DNA from: Pleurotus djamor
Taxonomy: Eukaryota > Basidiomycota > Agaricomycetes > Agaricales > Pleurotaceae
Length of the DNA: 22,818 bases
Assembly (NCBI GenBank): GCA_029747585.1
Contig: JAPEVF010000718.1
Location: forward strand, 1-22,818
Direction of reading: 5' to 3'
Part shown: positions 1 through 9,545 of the stretch, one piece after another
Layout: each line of letters opens with the position of its first letter
Position numbering within the stretch: position 1 is the first letter of the stretch
The notes under the pieces: model-generated
Told to the model about the DNA's origin: nothing
What the model saw: only the letters and a program-made list of their open reading frames with translations
Databases searched by the model: none
Program-made: the position numbers and the translations under genes

Positions 1-656
1 CTCATAAACTCTGTCCGCCTCTCCCTTCTCCCTCCCTCCCTCCTCACTCATACAATCTATGCCCTCGCACACAGATATAGACGAGTTGCCAACCATGTAC
101 AAAGTTCAACCATCCCTTCTAATGATGTCCCCGACCTAGAAAAGACGAAAATCCGAAAGGAGAAATACTNCGAAAATTTTCGAAATCTTGTTCAAGATGA
201 TTTATCGACGATGACGATAACGATTGATAAAAACCTTTGTAAACGTGGTCAGGGATACCCCACAGACCGCAGCGTTTCGATGTGGGGGAGATATGGTCGG
301 GTTTCTGTGGAGGGAGGTGGACCAATGGTAGTGAATACATCGATGCTATGTAAGTACTCACTGATGTTTTATTTACCCTTAACAAACATGTTTCCTCCAT
401 CCTTTCGTGTGCTTGAGTCATTTTTCGGGGGGTCGCCTCCGGGGTTGGGTACCCAGTAAAATTACTAATACTTTGATTCAGCCTCTCGTAAACATGGGAG
501 AAGATGGATCTGTGACGTACCTTCATGAGCGTGCAACGCTTCGGTTGAACGGACAAGGTCCGAGTGAGGGGACAAGGGATCTTCGCGGGGAGGGGGAAAT
601 TAAGAAATCAAGAATAAGTAGGTTCCACTTCGAGTAACACTTATAAGGCTACTCAC

Positions 657-908
657 ATATCCTTTAGATAGGACCTCGCATCGTTCCCCCATCGTTTTCC
701 CGGCATTTCCAGCAGTTTTCAAAAATTCGTCCACGGACGTCATCCATGGTCGAAATTTTGCAAACACGTCCCACACTCTTATAAACCAGGGGCAAGGTGC
801 GCAGATGACGTACGACCCCGGATATATACTTGCATTCGTCCGGTGTTTCGGCGTTGGTGAGCTATTCGAGAATTTCTCGTCGGTCGGGGGGAGATGCATT
901 CGTCACAG
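657..908 (-). pseudogene. Best-preserved exon-like module of the left array
   Basis: This is an open stretch of about 84 codons on the minus strand. It has an intron-like AG (TTCAG) just upstream at 909-911 and a GTGAGT donor just downstream at 651-656. It translates with a central S-Y-V-I-C-A-P..W-F-I-R-V-W-D-V-F-A-K-F-R-P-W motif, followed by V-D-E-F-L-K-T-A-G-N-A-G-K-T-M. The first part matches the motif seen in the other array copies. The G-N-A-G-K-T run only loosely recalls a P-loop and is too short and isolated to call an NTPase. No start codon or neighbouring in-frame exon could be fixed. It may be one exon of a larger, mostly decayed gene. No known family is recognised. Confidence 0.4.
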
Positions 909-2189
909 CTGAATTTAGGGTTATTTCAACGTCACTGTATCATATATGTATGACGTACCGTCAATGCACAGCAAGAATCGGCCCGGCGCAGCGAATATTG
1001 ATCAAGTAAATCCAGATTCTGGGCGGGAGGCGGGCGAGGGAGGGATTTTCAAGGACTCCCTCTATCCCTTTGCAAACTCGGGGTCAAATGACAATATGAT
1101 AGGGTAACATGGGGATGTGGTTGAATACGGCCAGCATTTCGGCGTTCCGTGGATATTCGCAAATTTGTAGGTGATTGGGCGAAGAATCAAGGATATCTTC
1201 TAAATCAGGTATGTCAGCACTTTTTCAACGGTGTTATATGATGGATAGATGCCTTTCCTTTGATGTCAAAGCATAAGGACGTCGTTCTATCAAGATTTCA
1301 GGGAGGGAACCAGATTTTCTGTGGGGAGGTGGAAAGATGAAAAACGCGAGAATCAATGGGTAAATTATCATACAGGTGCCGTGAACCGACTTACCTCAAC
1401 CCTAGATCGCTTCTCTGGACTCTTGGACAGCGTTACGCTTGCCGTTTTCGGTAATTTTGACTTGAACCGCGAGGGGACAGGCCCTGGCTAGAACAGCCAA
1501 ATCTTCAAGCAGCGTCCTGGGAACTCGGTCAGAGGTGTGTCAACCATGTAGGAACTCGGTACTATACCAATCGTAGCCCGGAGTATCGGTCTCCTTTGGG
1601 AATCCACCATTTTGCGGTGAGTACCATCCTTATCTGGACATAACGGAGGATTGTGAGTGATATATTCATCTAAGCGAATAGAAATCGCTCACAATATCGT
1701 CTATGTGCCGTTTTCGGCCATTCCAGGAATTCGATGCGAGGAAACGGCTGAGGGTCGAAATTGCGAAAACCAATCAGAGCCCTTCGTAAGCTCGTGCAGA
1801 GAGGGGCGGATAGGTTGGGAAGTCCGGGATATTACGATCGTAGGGCAGCGTTCCCTGCTGGATTGGGAAGTCGAGTTTCTCGGGGAGGGTGGAGGTGAGT
1901 TTGGTTATTAGTAATTACGCCCTGAAAATGAGATATTAAGCGGTTTTACTTATATAGAACCGTTTATAGATGACTTACCGTCAATATACAGCTTGCACGA
2001 TCGCGACGGACAGAGTTGTTGCCGCGGAAACGCGAAATCTGTTCGAAGTGAAGATGGAGTCAGTTGCAAGGACCACGGCCGGAATATCCATGGAAACGAC
2101 TCACCAAACGTTTCCACCCTCATATTGGATCGGTTCCCCCGCAGTCAATACATCATAAAAGCCCTTTCGGTCGTTTGAGCACAAGGAGG

Positions 2190-2208
2190 TGGTGAGGGGC
2201 AAATCCAC
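2190..2208 (+). repeat. Left arm of a 19-bp perfect inverted repeat
   Basis: These 19 bases (starting TGGTGAGGGG) occur as an exact reverse complement at 2813-2831, about 600 bp away. The copies lie inside the left array, so they probably mark two array units in opposite orientation rather than transposon ends. Confidence 0.6.
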
Positions 2209-2806
2209 TGCGAAACTTGTCCGTTTGTCCTTGTTGTGGCGCCCCGCCAAATGTCCTCTTCGCCGCGGCTTCAAGTTTCTAGCTTTCCACACTCATATAT
2301 AGGTCTCACTACATAGGGAGAAAATGCTTGAAATCACAATATCCATGGATTGTTCGGTGTAGAAGTTCTACAAGAATGCGTAGTTCGGAGATACTCACCG
2401 TTTCTCAATGCCTGAATTTTTCCCAGACACTTTCAATCGTACATTCCCTAGATAAACCTGCTATGAGTATTTCTTCTCTATAACATGAGACCTAAATATG
2501 AGTGTGGAAGGCTAAAAACTTGAATTGGTTTTCCGGAAATGTGACGGTTTGTGACGTTCAGTGGGTGAAGAATGCTGTGTGACGGGTCGTGACGAAGCTC
2601 CTGAAACCCCTGTTAAACCCGTCTTTCGACGCCTATTCAGTATCCATCCAAGATTTAACACTCCAAACATCACTAGCCCCAATGAATAGTGCTATGAGTA
2701 CATTCCTCTGCTATATGAGGGGGAAGCAAGCAGAGAGAACGCTAGACCACGAAATATTTGCCGAGGACACGAATCTGGGCGCTAAGGGCTTCGTCAGCCG
2801 CCATTT

Positions 2807-2835
2807 CCTTTGGTGGATTTGCCCCTCACCAAAGG
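2807..2835. repeat. Right arm of the 19-bp inverted repeat, inside a small hairpin
   Basis: The segment contains the reverse complement of 2190-2208. It is also self-complementary, with nine-base arms CCTTTGGTG (2807-2815) and CACCAAAGG (2827-2835) around an 11-base loop. No poly-T tract or gene end suggests a terminator function. Confidence 0.5.
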
Positions 2836-3480
2836 AGGTCCGGCACGTCCAGAATCATGAAAACACGGACCACCCTTTCGTAAACTCGGTCAAGGGCTCC
2901 TCTATGACGTAGGAACTGGGGAATGTACTCACATTTGTGACGCGTTTTCCTGTTCATTGTGTATTCGTGTTTTGGTGAGTTGAACCCGCAAAAATCCGTC
3001 CTAGCAGCTTGGATAATGATGTCAGTATCATTTTCATTATGGTAGCGGATACATGGACAACATACCTCTTAGGGACACTCGATTGCATCGGGTTCGGATG
3101 AGTTTCCATGGGGACACGAAGAAAACGGTGAAAATGTCGAGAATATCGAAATGTCGAGGTACGGCGTTGTTTACGCCATCGTGCGTGGCCGAAAAATGCT
3201 GGGTGATGGATATATGGGTGACGTAGAGCGTATCCCGCGTTGGGGACTCGTAATTCCAGGATCTAGGTACCAGAGGTCAGTACTCTTTCAAGGCGCGAGT
3301 TTGACTGGACTTGCTTACCTGCGGGGACTTTCCCCTTGTAGAACTCACTCCCTGATCTGCAGTGTAGGCAGATGGGGATGAGTAGGTGTATTAGAGGTCG
3401 TTGGTGAGACGTCGAGATCTGTGGAACCCTGCAAGCGAGGTGAGTAAACATGCATTGGTCGATGATTGAGGAAGTGGTTA

Positions 3481-3942
3481 CTCACCGAAATGGTCCGAGT
3501 TTGCATTGAACCAAGATCGTTCAGGGACGTCTGGGTCAGAGAATAGGTACAGAGCAGACAAACAAGGGTGAAAAAACATAGAAAGAAAACACACCTAAGT
3601 GGAATTGATAGCTCATCCGATGACGGCTGAAATGGTGGCTTGACAAGCCACCGTCGGTTCTGCTTGGCTGCTGGCAGATATGACAGATAGGCCTATATAA
3701 ATGCATCCTGATGAGAAGAAAGAAAGTTCCAAAGAGGTTAAGCACTGACATGTTGGAACGGGAGGTTAGTAAAAGCGGCGGAGACGGAGGGTAAGTAGTA
3801 GCAAAGTTGTAACGGCCGGGCGCTAAGTACCCAGGCACATTCCTCTGACCTCCCAGCCAATCAGCGTGGCTATCAAAATCCCTTACCACGAAAGTCTCTG
3901 CCTGCTTCCGTCTTATGCAGCGTCAACCTCCCTGCCTTCTAG
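3481..3942. other. Gene-free stretch with a TATA-like site
   Basis: No credible coding sequence is seen on either strand. The 117-codon minus-strand ORF across 3536-3889 has low-complexity composition and no recognisable domain. A TATA-box-like string, CTATATAAATG, lies near 3692-3702 on the plus strand, about 240 bp before the first plausible plus-strand ATG (3943). Whether it drives anything cannot be told from the sequence. Confidence 0.3.
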
Positions 3943-4219
3943 ATGTATGTGCAGCGGGAATTGGAGAACCCAGAACACTTTTCCCTCGTACGGACATTCC
4001 AACGAATTTCGCTCTCTCCTTTAAAAAGCTCGGACTTTTGCTTCGCTGCTGTTAATCGTACGGATCCTATCGCGTCATGGGTATCCTCGCTGATACTTGA
4101 CGACAAGAGAGCTCGTGTCGCCGAAGGGAGGTGTGAGCCAGTCCGGAGGAACCCTGGATTCCTAGGTGGGTTTTTTACCTTCATTCTTTTCCTTCCTACC
4201 CCTACTGATCTACTCAACA
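3943..4219 (+). pseudogene. Open exon-like segment ahead of the second array, unrecognised
   Basis: From ATG 3943 the frame stays open past an intron-like GTGGGT at 4166, with a matching pyrimidine-rich stretch and CAACAG acceptor ending at 4219. If this is a real exon it would start a spliced plus-strand gene feeding into the repeated modules to its right. The encoded peptide (about 75 residues before the donor) shows no recognised domain, signal peptide or membrane segment. The opposite strand is also open here over most of the length, which weakens the case. Low confidence. Confidence 0.22.
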
Positions 4220-5850
4220 GGATCCAGGTCCTGAAGCATCGAGCTTAGATCAGATATACCATGGGTGATGGCGAATTCGATAAAGGATGGGACGGAGTCG
4301 GGAAAGGACGAAGACTTTCTCCCCTCCAACGACACAGGTACCAGCCCCATCAGGTTACCTTGACGTTCGACTTCAAACTCGCTATCTGCTGCGATATCCG
4401 TACAGCAGGTACCTCCGCCACGAAGGAATCAGCTGCGACTCGCGAGGGATGCTTACGCTCCGGTGTTTTCGACGAATTCGGAATCACCTCCTCATCCAGA
4501 CCCCCTCCTGGATTCTCCCCCTTTATGGACAACGATCTGAGCGTGGATGGTGGCCGGTTGATGAGAAAGAGGGAGGAGGTGAGTTTTTCTTTTTTTAATT
4601 CGGCTTTCTGGGTCTGAAAAGTATTGTAATGACTTAGTAAGACCTAGACAGGCTTCGCCTGGACACCTCTCGGGATGGACGACGGAGGAGGGTTAGGTAC
4701 TACCCGGCCAGCCGGCCTCTCCCTAATACCCTGGCAACATACAAGTCCAAATTTCAACTTCCAAGACCATTTACTGTACCAGTGCCGTATAGGAGTGTAC
4801 ACGCCGCACAAACACTCTCTTAAAAGGAATAGATGTGCCTTGGCCTCGTTGGGGAGAGATATGAGGCCGAAGGTTGGGGCGGCTCAGGGGACAAGCAAGG
4901 ATGGTACGTTTTTATCAGCTTCTGGCGCTTCGAAAACGCCTTAATCGACTTACTATGACTCTCAGCTACCTACAGCCAACACATCAAGGTTGTAGTCGTC
5001 AAATCGGACGACCCCCTTCCATACCCCACCTACTCGTTCCTCGGGGGACACCCACCTTGGAAAATCAACTTTGGTATTGAAGTTATATGTGCTTGTCTAC
5101 TGGAATCACGCCGCGAACACGGTACCAGAAGGAATCAATGAACCAAGGGGCCGTTGCGGACATATTTGAGTTCAATGATTTAGCCGGCTTTTGAGAAAAT
5201 CGACTTGATACGTTTTCCTCAGTTCCGTTCGCTTCTAAAAGACCATAATCGTCTTACTGAACTCCTTACCCACCCGCAGCCGACCCATCATCGTCACAAG
5301 CGTTGAATTGAACACCCTCCATCGAGGTCACTTCGTCACCTGGTCGCCCCTTTGTACCCCGGGGAGTCGGGACACCTACCTTCAAATTTCGATTTCGACT
5401 ACGGTTTTCTCTTCGCTTAAAGCATCGTCAGCAATACTTCAGCACTTTCCTCAACGGAATAGATGAACCGCACACCCGTTTTCAAGCTATTCCAGGTCAA
5501 AGCAACAGCCCACTGAGTAAAACATCGAAAGTAGTAAGTGACGTTTGCTTCGATGACTTGTCAAGAATAAACCTCACTTACTATCCTTTCTAGGTACCTC
5601 TAGTTCAAGCATGGAAGACCCTTGTCCCCTTTGAGGTATGCTCGAGGCGGCTACCCGACATCGAGGTATATGTTCACAGCTGGAAGTGAATGGGGATAGG
5701 GTTGGGGAAGGTTGGAAAGCGTATAGCGCGTAGGAAGGAAATGTTACATGCGGGTTATGAAGATTTCGATCGCGGTTGGCTAAATCGAAAAAGGCAAAAT
5801 GTACGGTTGACTTTCATCTGTCTTCATGGTTCTTTACTAATCAGATTTCT
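4220..5850 (+). repeat. Second tandem array, ~305-bp exon-plus-intron modules
   Basis: Intron-like segments recur at a nearly constant spacing on the plus strand: GTGAGT 4579 to CTAG 4645, GTACGT near 4905 to CTCAG 4965, a stretch ending in CGCAG 5279, GTAAGT near 5532 to TCTAG 5593, and GTACGG near 5800 to TCTAG 5850. The intron 3' parts resemble one another (AATCG-CTTACT near 4943 and 5247, and related bases near 4635 and 5570). The exon-like parts between them also align. ACCTACCTTCAAATTTCGAT near 5374 has counterparts near 4736 and 5047, and GGAATAGATG occurs near 4828 and 5457 with a looser copy near 5131. In-frame stops occur in every reading, so I see no complete protein. It is best read as a decayed tandem duplication of an unknown exon. 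Confidence 0.45.
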
Positions 5851-6419
5851 AGCCTTACCAACTAGACACCCAGAGACACCTTTGGTGATGCGAACTCAAT
5901 ACCAAATCGCCGATCATGCTTCGACCTCCTTTGTATATGCAAACCGGTAAGTGCTGGAGTGTCCCTTGCTTGATTATTGCCCTGATTGGTGTCCTACCAA
6001 GCGCGTATGTTACCGACAGAAGAATACAAGTTCCTTCAATGGCTCCCACTGGCCCTTCACTTAGTATACGTGCTTTACCCCTTCCTTTACTAGCTTCGTT
6101 TGACAATAAGGGGTGGTCATTGCTACGGACCCGTACTTGCCACGCCACGCAGTGCCCCACACTAACGAGTCTTTGATACAACTTTGATAGGTCTCCACCT
6201 TCAATGAGAGCTATGCAAAGGGTTCCGTTACGTCGCGACTAGATCATGGGACTGTACGTTTCAGATGAGTTCACATTTTGACATGACGAGAATTTGAGAG
6301 ACAATGTAGGGAAAGGCGACTTATATAGCGGACCCAGCTCTATGAGTTTTGAGGTCAATTATGTCGTTCTGCGACGTTTTATAAGCTCTTTGGCATATCC
6401 TTATGATTGGACATAGTAA
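5851..6419. other. No gene recognised
   Basis: Short overlapping open frames exist on both strands (the longest about 108 codons on the minus strand, 5855-6181), but none carries a recognisable motif. The plus strand continues to show intron-like GT/AG pairs, such as GTAAGT at 5949. The stretch may therefore contain the decayed end of the preceding array. A TATATAG string lies near 6322. Confidence 0.3.
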
Positions 6420-7018
6420 ATGACAAGCACAATTGTCAGCGCGCTCCGGGGCGTCCCTGACCATGCCTCCATGACCTGTATTGAAGCTCCTTGTAAAAAT
6501 ATGCTTGAAGCTCGAACATTCTCCTCTCTTACTGTGAGTCTTTCTCATTCCTTCACTGCTCCTTTCTAATCTCTAAGATGTCACTAGCTTCCTCTCCTAG
6601 ACGCATATCCTCCTCGCCCAAACATCGATGAATCCACATACGTCCATCGTCCTCATACCTTTGATGCCAGCCAGGATACTCTTGCCGTTCGTCGACGGCC
6701 AAGTTCTTTTAGGATCATATGGATCAGCGTGCTGGATCCATGAATGCTGCCCGTCGATCCTGTAGCAATTCTATCCTCATCACCCCTCGGTTCCAACGCC
6801 GTCATCGACCGTTCGCCTCTCCTTCTCTGTGTAGGCTCATCAAAGTGCATCAATGGGGAGCGTTCGCTGGGTGGCAACATCTTTCCCAACAGCCCGCTTT
6901 TCCCATCCCCCGAAGTTGACGCTTCGAGCGCGTCATCTATAAGTACTCGACCCTCCCCTCTGGCGGATGCATTCACTCTCTTACGCTCATCCCGCTCGAA
7001 GCACAAAGAAAAGCGACT
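6420..7018 (+). pseudogene. Decayed spliced ORF, unrecognised
   Basis: A small exon opens at ATG 6420 and runs 38 codons to a GTGAGT donor at 6534. An acceptor CTCCTAG at 6598-6600 with an upstream CTAAT branch-like site closes a 67-nt intron. Downstream, one frame reads about 46 codons (D-E-S-T-Y-V-H-R-P-H-T-F-D-A-S-Q), hits TGA at 6741-6743, then continues about 92 codons, Ser/Pro-rich, to another GTGAGT at 7019. The second exon is not in phase with the first. The even composition and splice-like ends suggest a former gene with a stop and a frameshift. No family is recognised. The long minus-strand ORF across 6653-7285 is antisense to this and to the HSP70 fragment and is not called. Confidence 0.3.
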
Positions 7019-7082
7019 GTGAGTATTCCCGAACTTCGCATCCATCCATCGAGCCCAACGGAATTTATAATGCCCCTGAAAG

Positions 7083-7560
7083 CGATTTCTCTCCAACTCC
7101 AAAAACACCGTTCTCAACACCGCATGCCTCATTGGTAACAAGATGGACAACAACGATATTAAACGCAACATCAAGCACTGGCCTTTTTGCGTCCATTTCC
7201 GGGAAATAATGGCAAGCTCGCTACCAGTGTTAAAACTTAAAGGCTGTGGACGGGATAAGGACTTTGTGTGCGTGACACTTCTCACTTCTTCCGACCGTTG
7301 GTTTTTTCCTAACGTTTACCGCAGACTCCTGAAGCGATCTCCGCTTTGGTCCTCGTCAAGACGAAGGAGGCTGCTGAGGCTACCTTGGCGAAAAGGCCAC
7401 TCAAGCTGTCATCACCGTCCCCGTCTACTTCAACGACGCTCAGTGTCCAGCCATGAACGATGCTGGTACCATTGCTAGTCTCAAGGTCCTTTGAATCATC
7501 ATTGAACCTACCGCTGCCGCTATCGCCTACGGTCTCAACGAGAAGGCCGTCGAAACCCGA
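7083..7560 (+). pseudogene. HSP70 chaperone pseudogene fragment
   Basis: HSP70 proteins are ATP-dependent chaperones. This fragment matches part of their N-terminal ATPase domain. From 7086 the frame reads K-N-T-V-L-N-T-A-C-L-I-G and then D-I-K-R-N-I-K-H-W-P-F, a hallmark HSP70 segment. An intron-like GT 7266 to CGCAG 7324 follows, after which the frame reads T-P-E-A-I-S-A-L-V-L-V-K and E-A-A-E-A. A one-base shift near 7391-7395 leads to [14 protein letters not shown], then [11 protein letters not shown], a TGA at 7492-7494 where the family has Arg, and I-E-P-T-A-A-A-I-A-Y-G-L. The phosphate-binding N-terminus, the rest of the ATPase domain and the substrate-binding domain are not found nearby. 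The frameshift, stop and truncation make it a pseudogene. The internal intron argues against a processed retrocopy. Cytosolic or ER origin cannot be decided. Confidence 0.85.
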
Positions 7561-8666
7561 ATTTGAAGCATAAAGGTCCTGGAAGGACAGCCTGGAGAGT
7601 TGAACGCGATTAGCTAGGTAATGAGTGTTCGCTTTGGTCGAGGGCTAAACGTCGTGCAGGAAACCTTGGAGAGGGAAGCAGTGCAGAGAGTAAGGAAAGG
7701 GACGAGGACACCTGCCTCTGACGGTGGATCCACCTCTCGGCCAACGACGGGTGGCTTCATCATCGACGCGGGTGGTGCGGCTTGAAGCTGAAAGCCACCA
7801 TCCTGGTATCAAGATATGTGCCTTCAAGCCCAAGCTCACTGTTCATGTTCCCTTCCCTTCCCAGCACATCATCACCACAGGTCGCAAGGATCTTATATCG
7901 CTTACTACACAGTCAGTTGGTGGAGAAATGAAAGTATCAATATTCTTTTGAGTTTGAACTTGAGTGAGTGTTCTCATTTCCTGCGTAGCCATATTTTTCC
8001 TTATCACATCCCATCCCGCCCCGACGTTACAGCTAGCCTTCTATTTCTCGAGCTCAAGCGCCATGAGTCTTTTGAGCTTAGAGTAATAATAAGAAACAAT
8101 AAGAAACAATGACGTGAGTCTTCCTGTTTTGTTTGCTAACAATTGCGTACGGTTCTAACACATTACTTCCGTAGATTGGCATTCGACCGTTGAAGGCCCT
8201 ACGCAACATGTCGACCGTATCGCTCCAGCCGGCACCGCTCGAGACTGCGTCTGAAGTTTCAAGTTGAAAAGGAGATGCAAGGACCTCTGGCTCCTTGGGA
8301 CATGCGTTAATGGAAGTATCGGCCCAAGGAAAAGGGATGACGGCGGACAAGGAAGACGAAGACAAAGAAGAGAACAAAACGGAAGTGGGAAGTGACTGGC
8401 TACTTTAGAGTCAACAGCCAAGCAATCATCTACATTGCCGCCAACGAGCCAACGCTCATCGTCTTTTCGAAGAAGAAGAAGCATCAATATCGTCCGTAAG
8501 TTCATCATCAACTCCTCCACGCTCGCTCTAGGATCTAATCCCGGTGTCTCTCACAGATGGCCGCGCCAGTTTACAACTCATAGACTTTGCGTATCGATGG
8601 ACTAAAGAATCGCGGGGTCTGGCATTTATCCTTCCTATGCCAAAGTCTGAAACAAGTTTGATATTT
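7561..8666. other. No gene recognised downstream of the HSP70 fragment
   Basis: Both strands hold only short, overlapping open frames (98-121 codons at most, 7816-8520) without domain motifs. No further HSP70 segment is recognised. A tiny direct repeat of AAGAAACAAT occurs twice around 8090-8110. The stretch 8330-8370 is purine-rich (GAAGACGAAGACAAAGAAG), which produces spurious Glu/Lys- or Ser-rich ORFs. Confidence 0.3.
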
Positions 8667-8705
8667 TACACAAGATGGGCCTCGCTTCGCTCCGGCTTCC
8701 TGCCA
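8667..8705 (+). repeat. Left imperfect inverted repeat (CTCGCTTCGCTCCGG)
   Basis: This ~39-bp segment matches, in reverse complement and with a few mismatches and a 2-bp gap, 9976-10012. Both contain the core CTCGCT-CGCTCCGGCT. In both places the frame read through it gives A-S-L-R-S-G-x-L-P, a translation artefact of the repeat. The pair could be terminal repeats of a ~1.35-kb non-autonomous element or two independent insertions of a short dispersed repeat. No target-site duplication was evident. Confidence 0.5.
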
Positions 8706-8948
8706 ATTCAATACTCAACATTCAGAGCGAAAGTTATGCAAATTGTGTGCTCCGAGACGATCATACATCAATGAGCACCCCGCCTCTTCGAGCGACAGGA
8801 CTTTTACTGAACTTTCAACTTGTGCATGAACGTTGATGGTGTATGTCTCTCCTGTCATTCTAACGTCACACGCTCTACCGTATACTTGAACCAAGGGCTG
8901 TGTACTCCGCCATCCGTGCCATTAAGTCACTGAAATGTACATGACGAA

Positions 8949-9545
8949 CTATACGTGCCAAGACTCACCAACAGCTCTAAAGCTACAGCGCCAATAAGGA
9001 ACGACACTTTGATAACCACGAAACGCCCACAAAACACTGTGCAATGTTGTCGGCCAACGGTTGGCCAGAAAGGGATCTTGATCGAGCAGGCCGACTGCTA
9101 GGCAATCATCTCTGAGAGTCACCCTTGAACTGGTCTTGCGCAGCAAGATTCATACTTGAAGTCAAGGGCTCGGACAAAAGGTGTACGACGTTGCAGCCTC
9201 TATGTCGGGAGGGTGACAGTTGATACTCTGAGAATAGAGCTCTCGGAGCGTCGGTAGTGACTTCAAATCGAATAACGCCCACCTAAGCTTTCCCTGGCTG
9301 GAAAAAAATTCATTGGACGGCCCTTTGCGATAGGGTTGCTGAAACTGATGCGTCCGTGTGTGAAAATCAAGGTTTGGACAGTATTCTGAGGCATGCGTGG
9401 CATTAATGAAATAAGGTAACGCTTCGCTGCGCCTTTCCTGAAAGTAGCAGGAAGCAGACGTCGCCTGGAACCAACCTGGAACCAAGCTAAGTAGGCAAGC
9501 CGAGCTCTTGGTGCTAGAAAGTTTGAGACAGGGGTTTTGGAACAA
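8949..9545 (-). pseudogene. Possible decayed minus-strand gene fragment
   Basis: Two overlapping minus-strand open segments (9162-9545 and 8949-9146) are separated by stops and a frame change. The first includes L-K-S-L-P-T-L-R-E-L-Y, which resembles the spacing of leucines in fungal F-box/LRR proteins such as the intact gene just upstream on the same strand. The second ends at a GTGAGT-like donor (8965-8970). The segment 9411-9445 carries a partial copy of the CGCTTCGCTGCG-type repeat. It could be the remnant of a second F-box-type gene, but the similarity is short and I would not rely on it. Confidence 0.2.

Larger units (their letters stand above)
200..3480 (-). repeat. Diverged ~300-bp tandem array of exon-like modules
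   Basis: No intact gene is visible, but a recurring module is. Reading the minus strand, a short segment translating as S-S-Y-V..P-L-T-E-F-T-K-G-W (with variants) lies near 234-255, 482-518, 755-817, 1064-1086, 1521-1553, 1755-1800 and 2857-2914, with a weak copy near 3340. Most neighbouring copies are 250-300 or about 450 bp apart. Several have an AG just upstream of TTCCTACG on the minus strand, like a splice acceptor. Two copies of another segment, 950-972 and 1970-1992, differ at only three positions and read on the minus strand as ...TTGACG followed by GTACGT or GTAAGT, like splice donors. Each is followed by a 50-57-nt intron-like stretch ending in TTTCAG or TTCAG. Stops and frame changes break most copies, so this looks like a decayed tandemly duplicated gene or exon array. 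The protein family is not recognised. Confidence 0.5.

Noticed and set aside
119..556. 145-codon minus-strand open frame containing an N
   Set aside because: It crosses several array units in different frames and splice-like sites, and is not a single protein.
800..900. P-loop NTPase suggested by G-N-A-G-K-T
   Set aside because: The nucleotide-binding pattern is incomplete and there is no Walker B or beta-alpha context in the open segment.
2101..2292. Short open frames on both strands as small genes
   Set aside because: They lie inside the decayed array, have no start context or domain, and are of chance length.
2807..2835. Intrinsic terminator at the nine-base hairpin
   Set aside because: The context is eukaryotic, with no poly-T run and no gene end nearby.
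6653..7285. 210-codon minus-strand open frame
   Set aside because: It is antisense to the HSP70 fragment and the Ser/Pro-rich ORF, has no domain, and is explained by the composition of the opposite strand.
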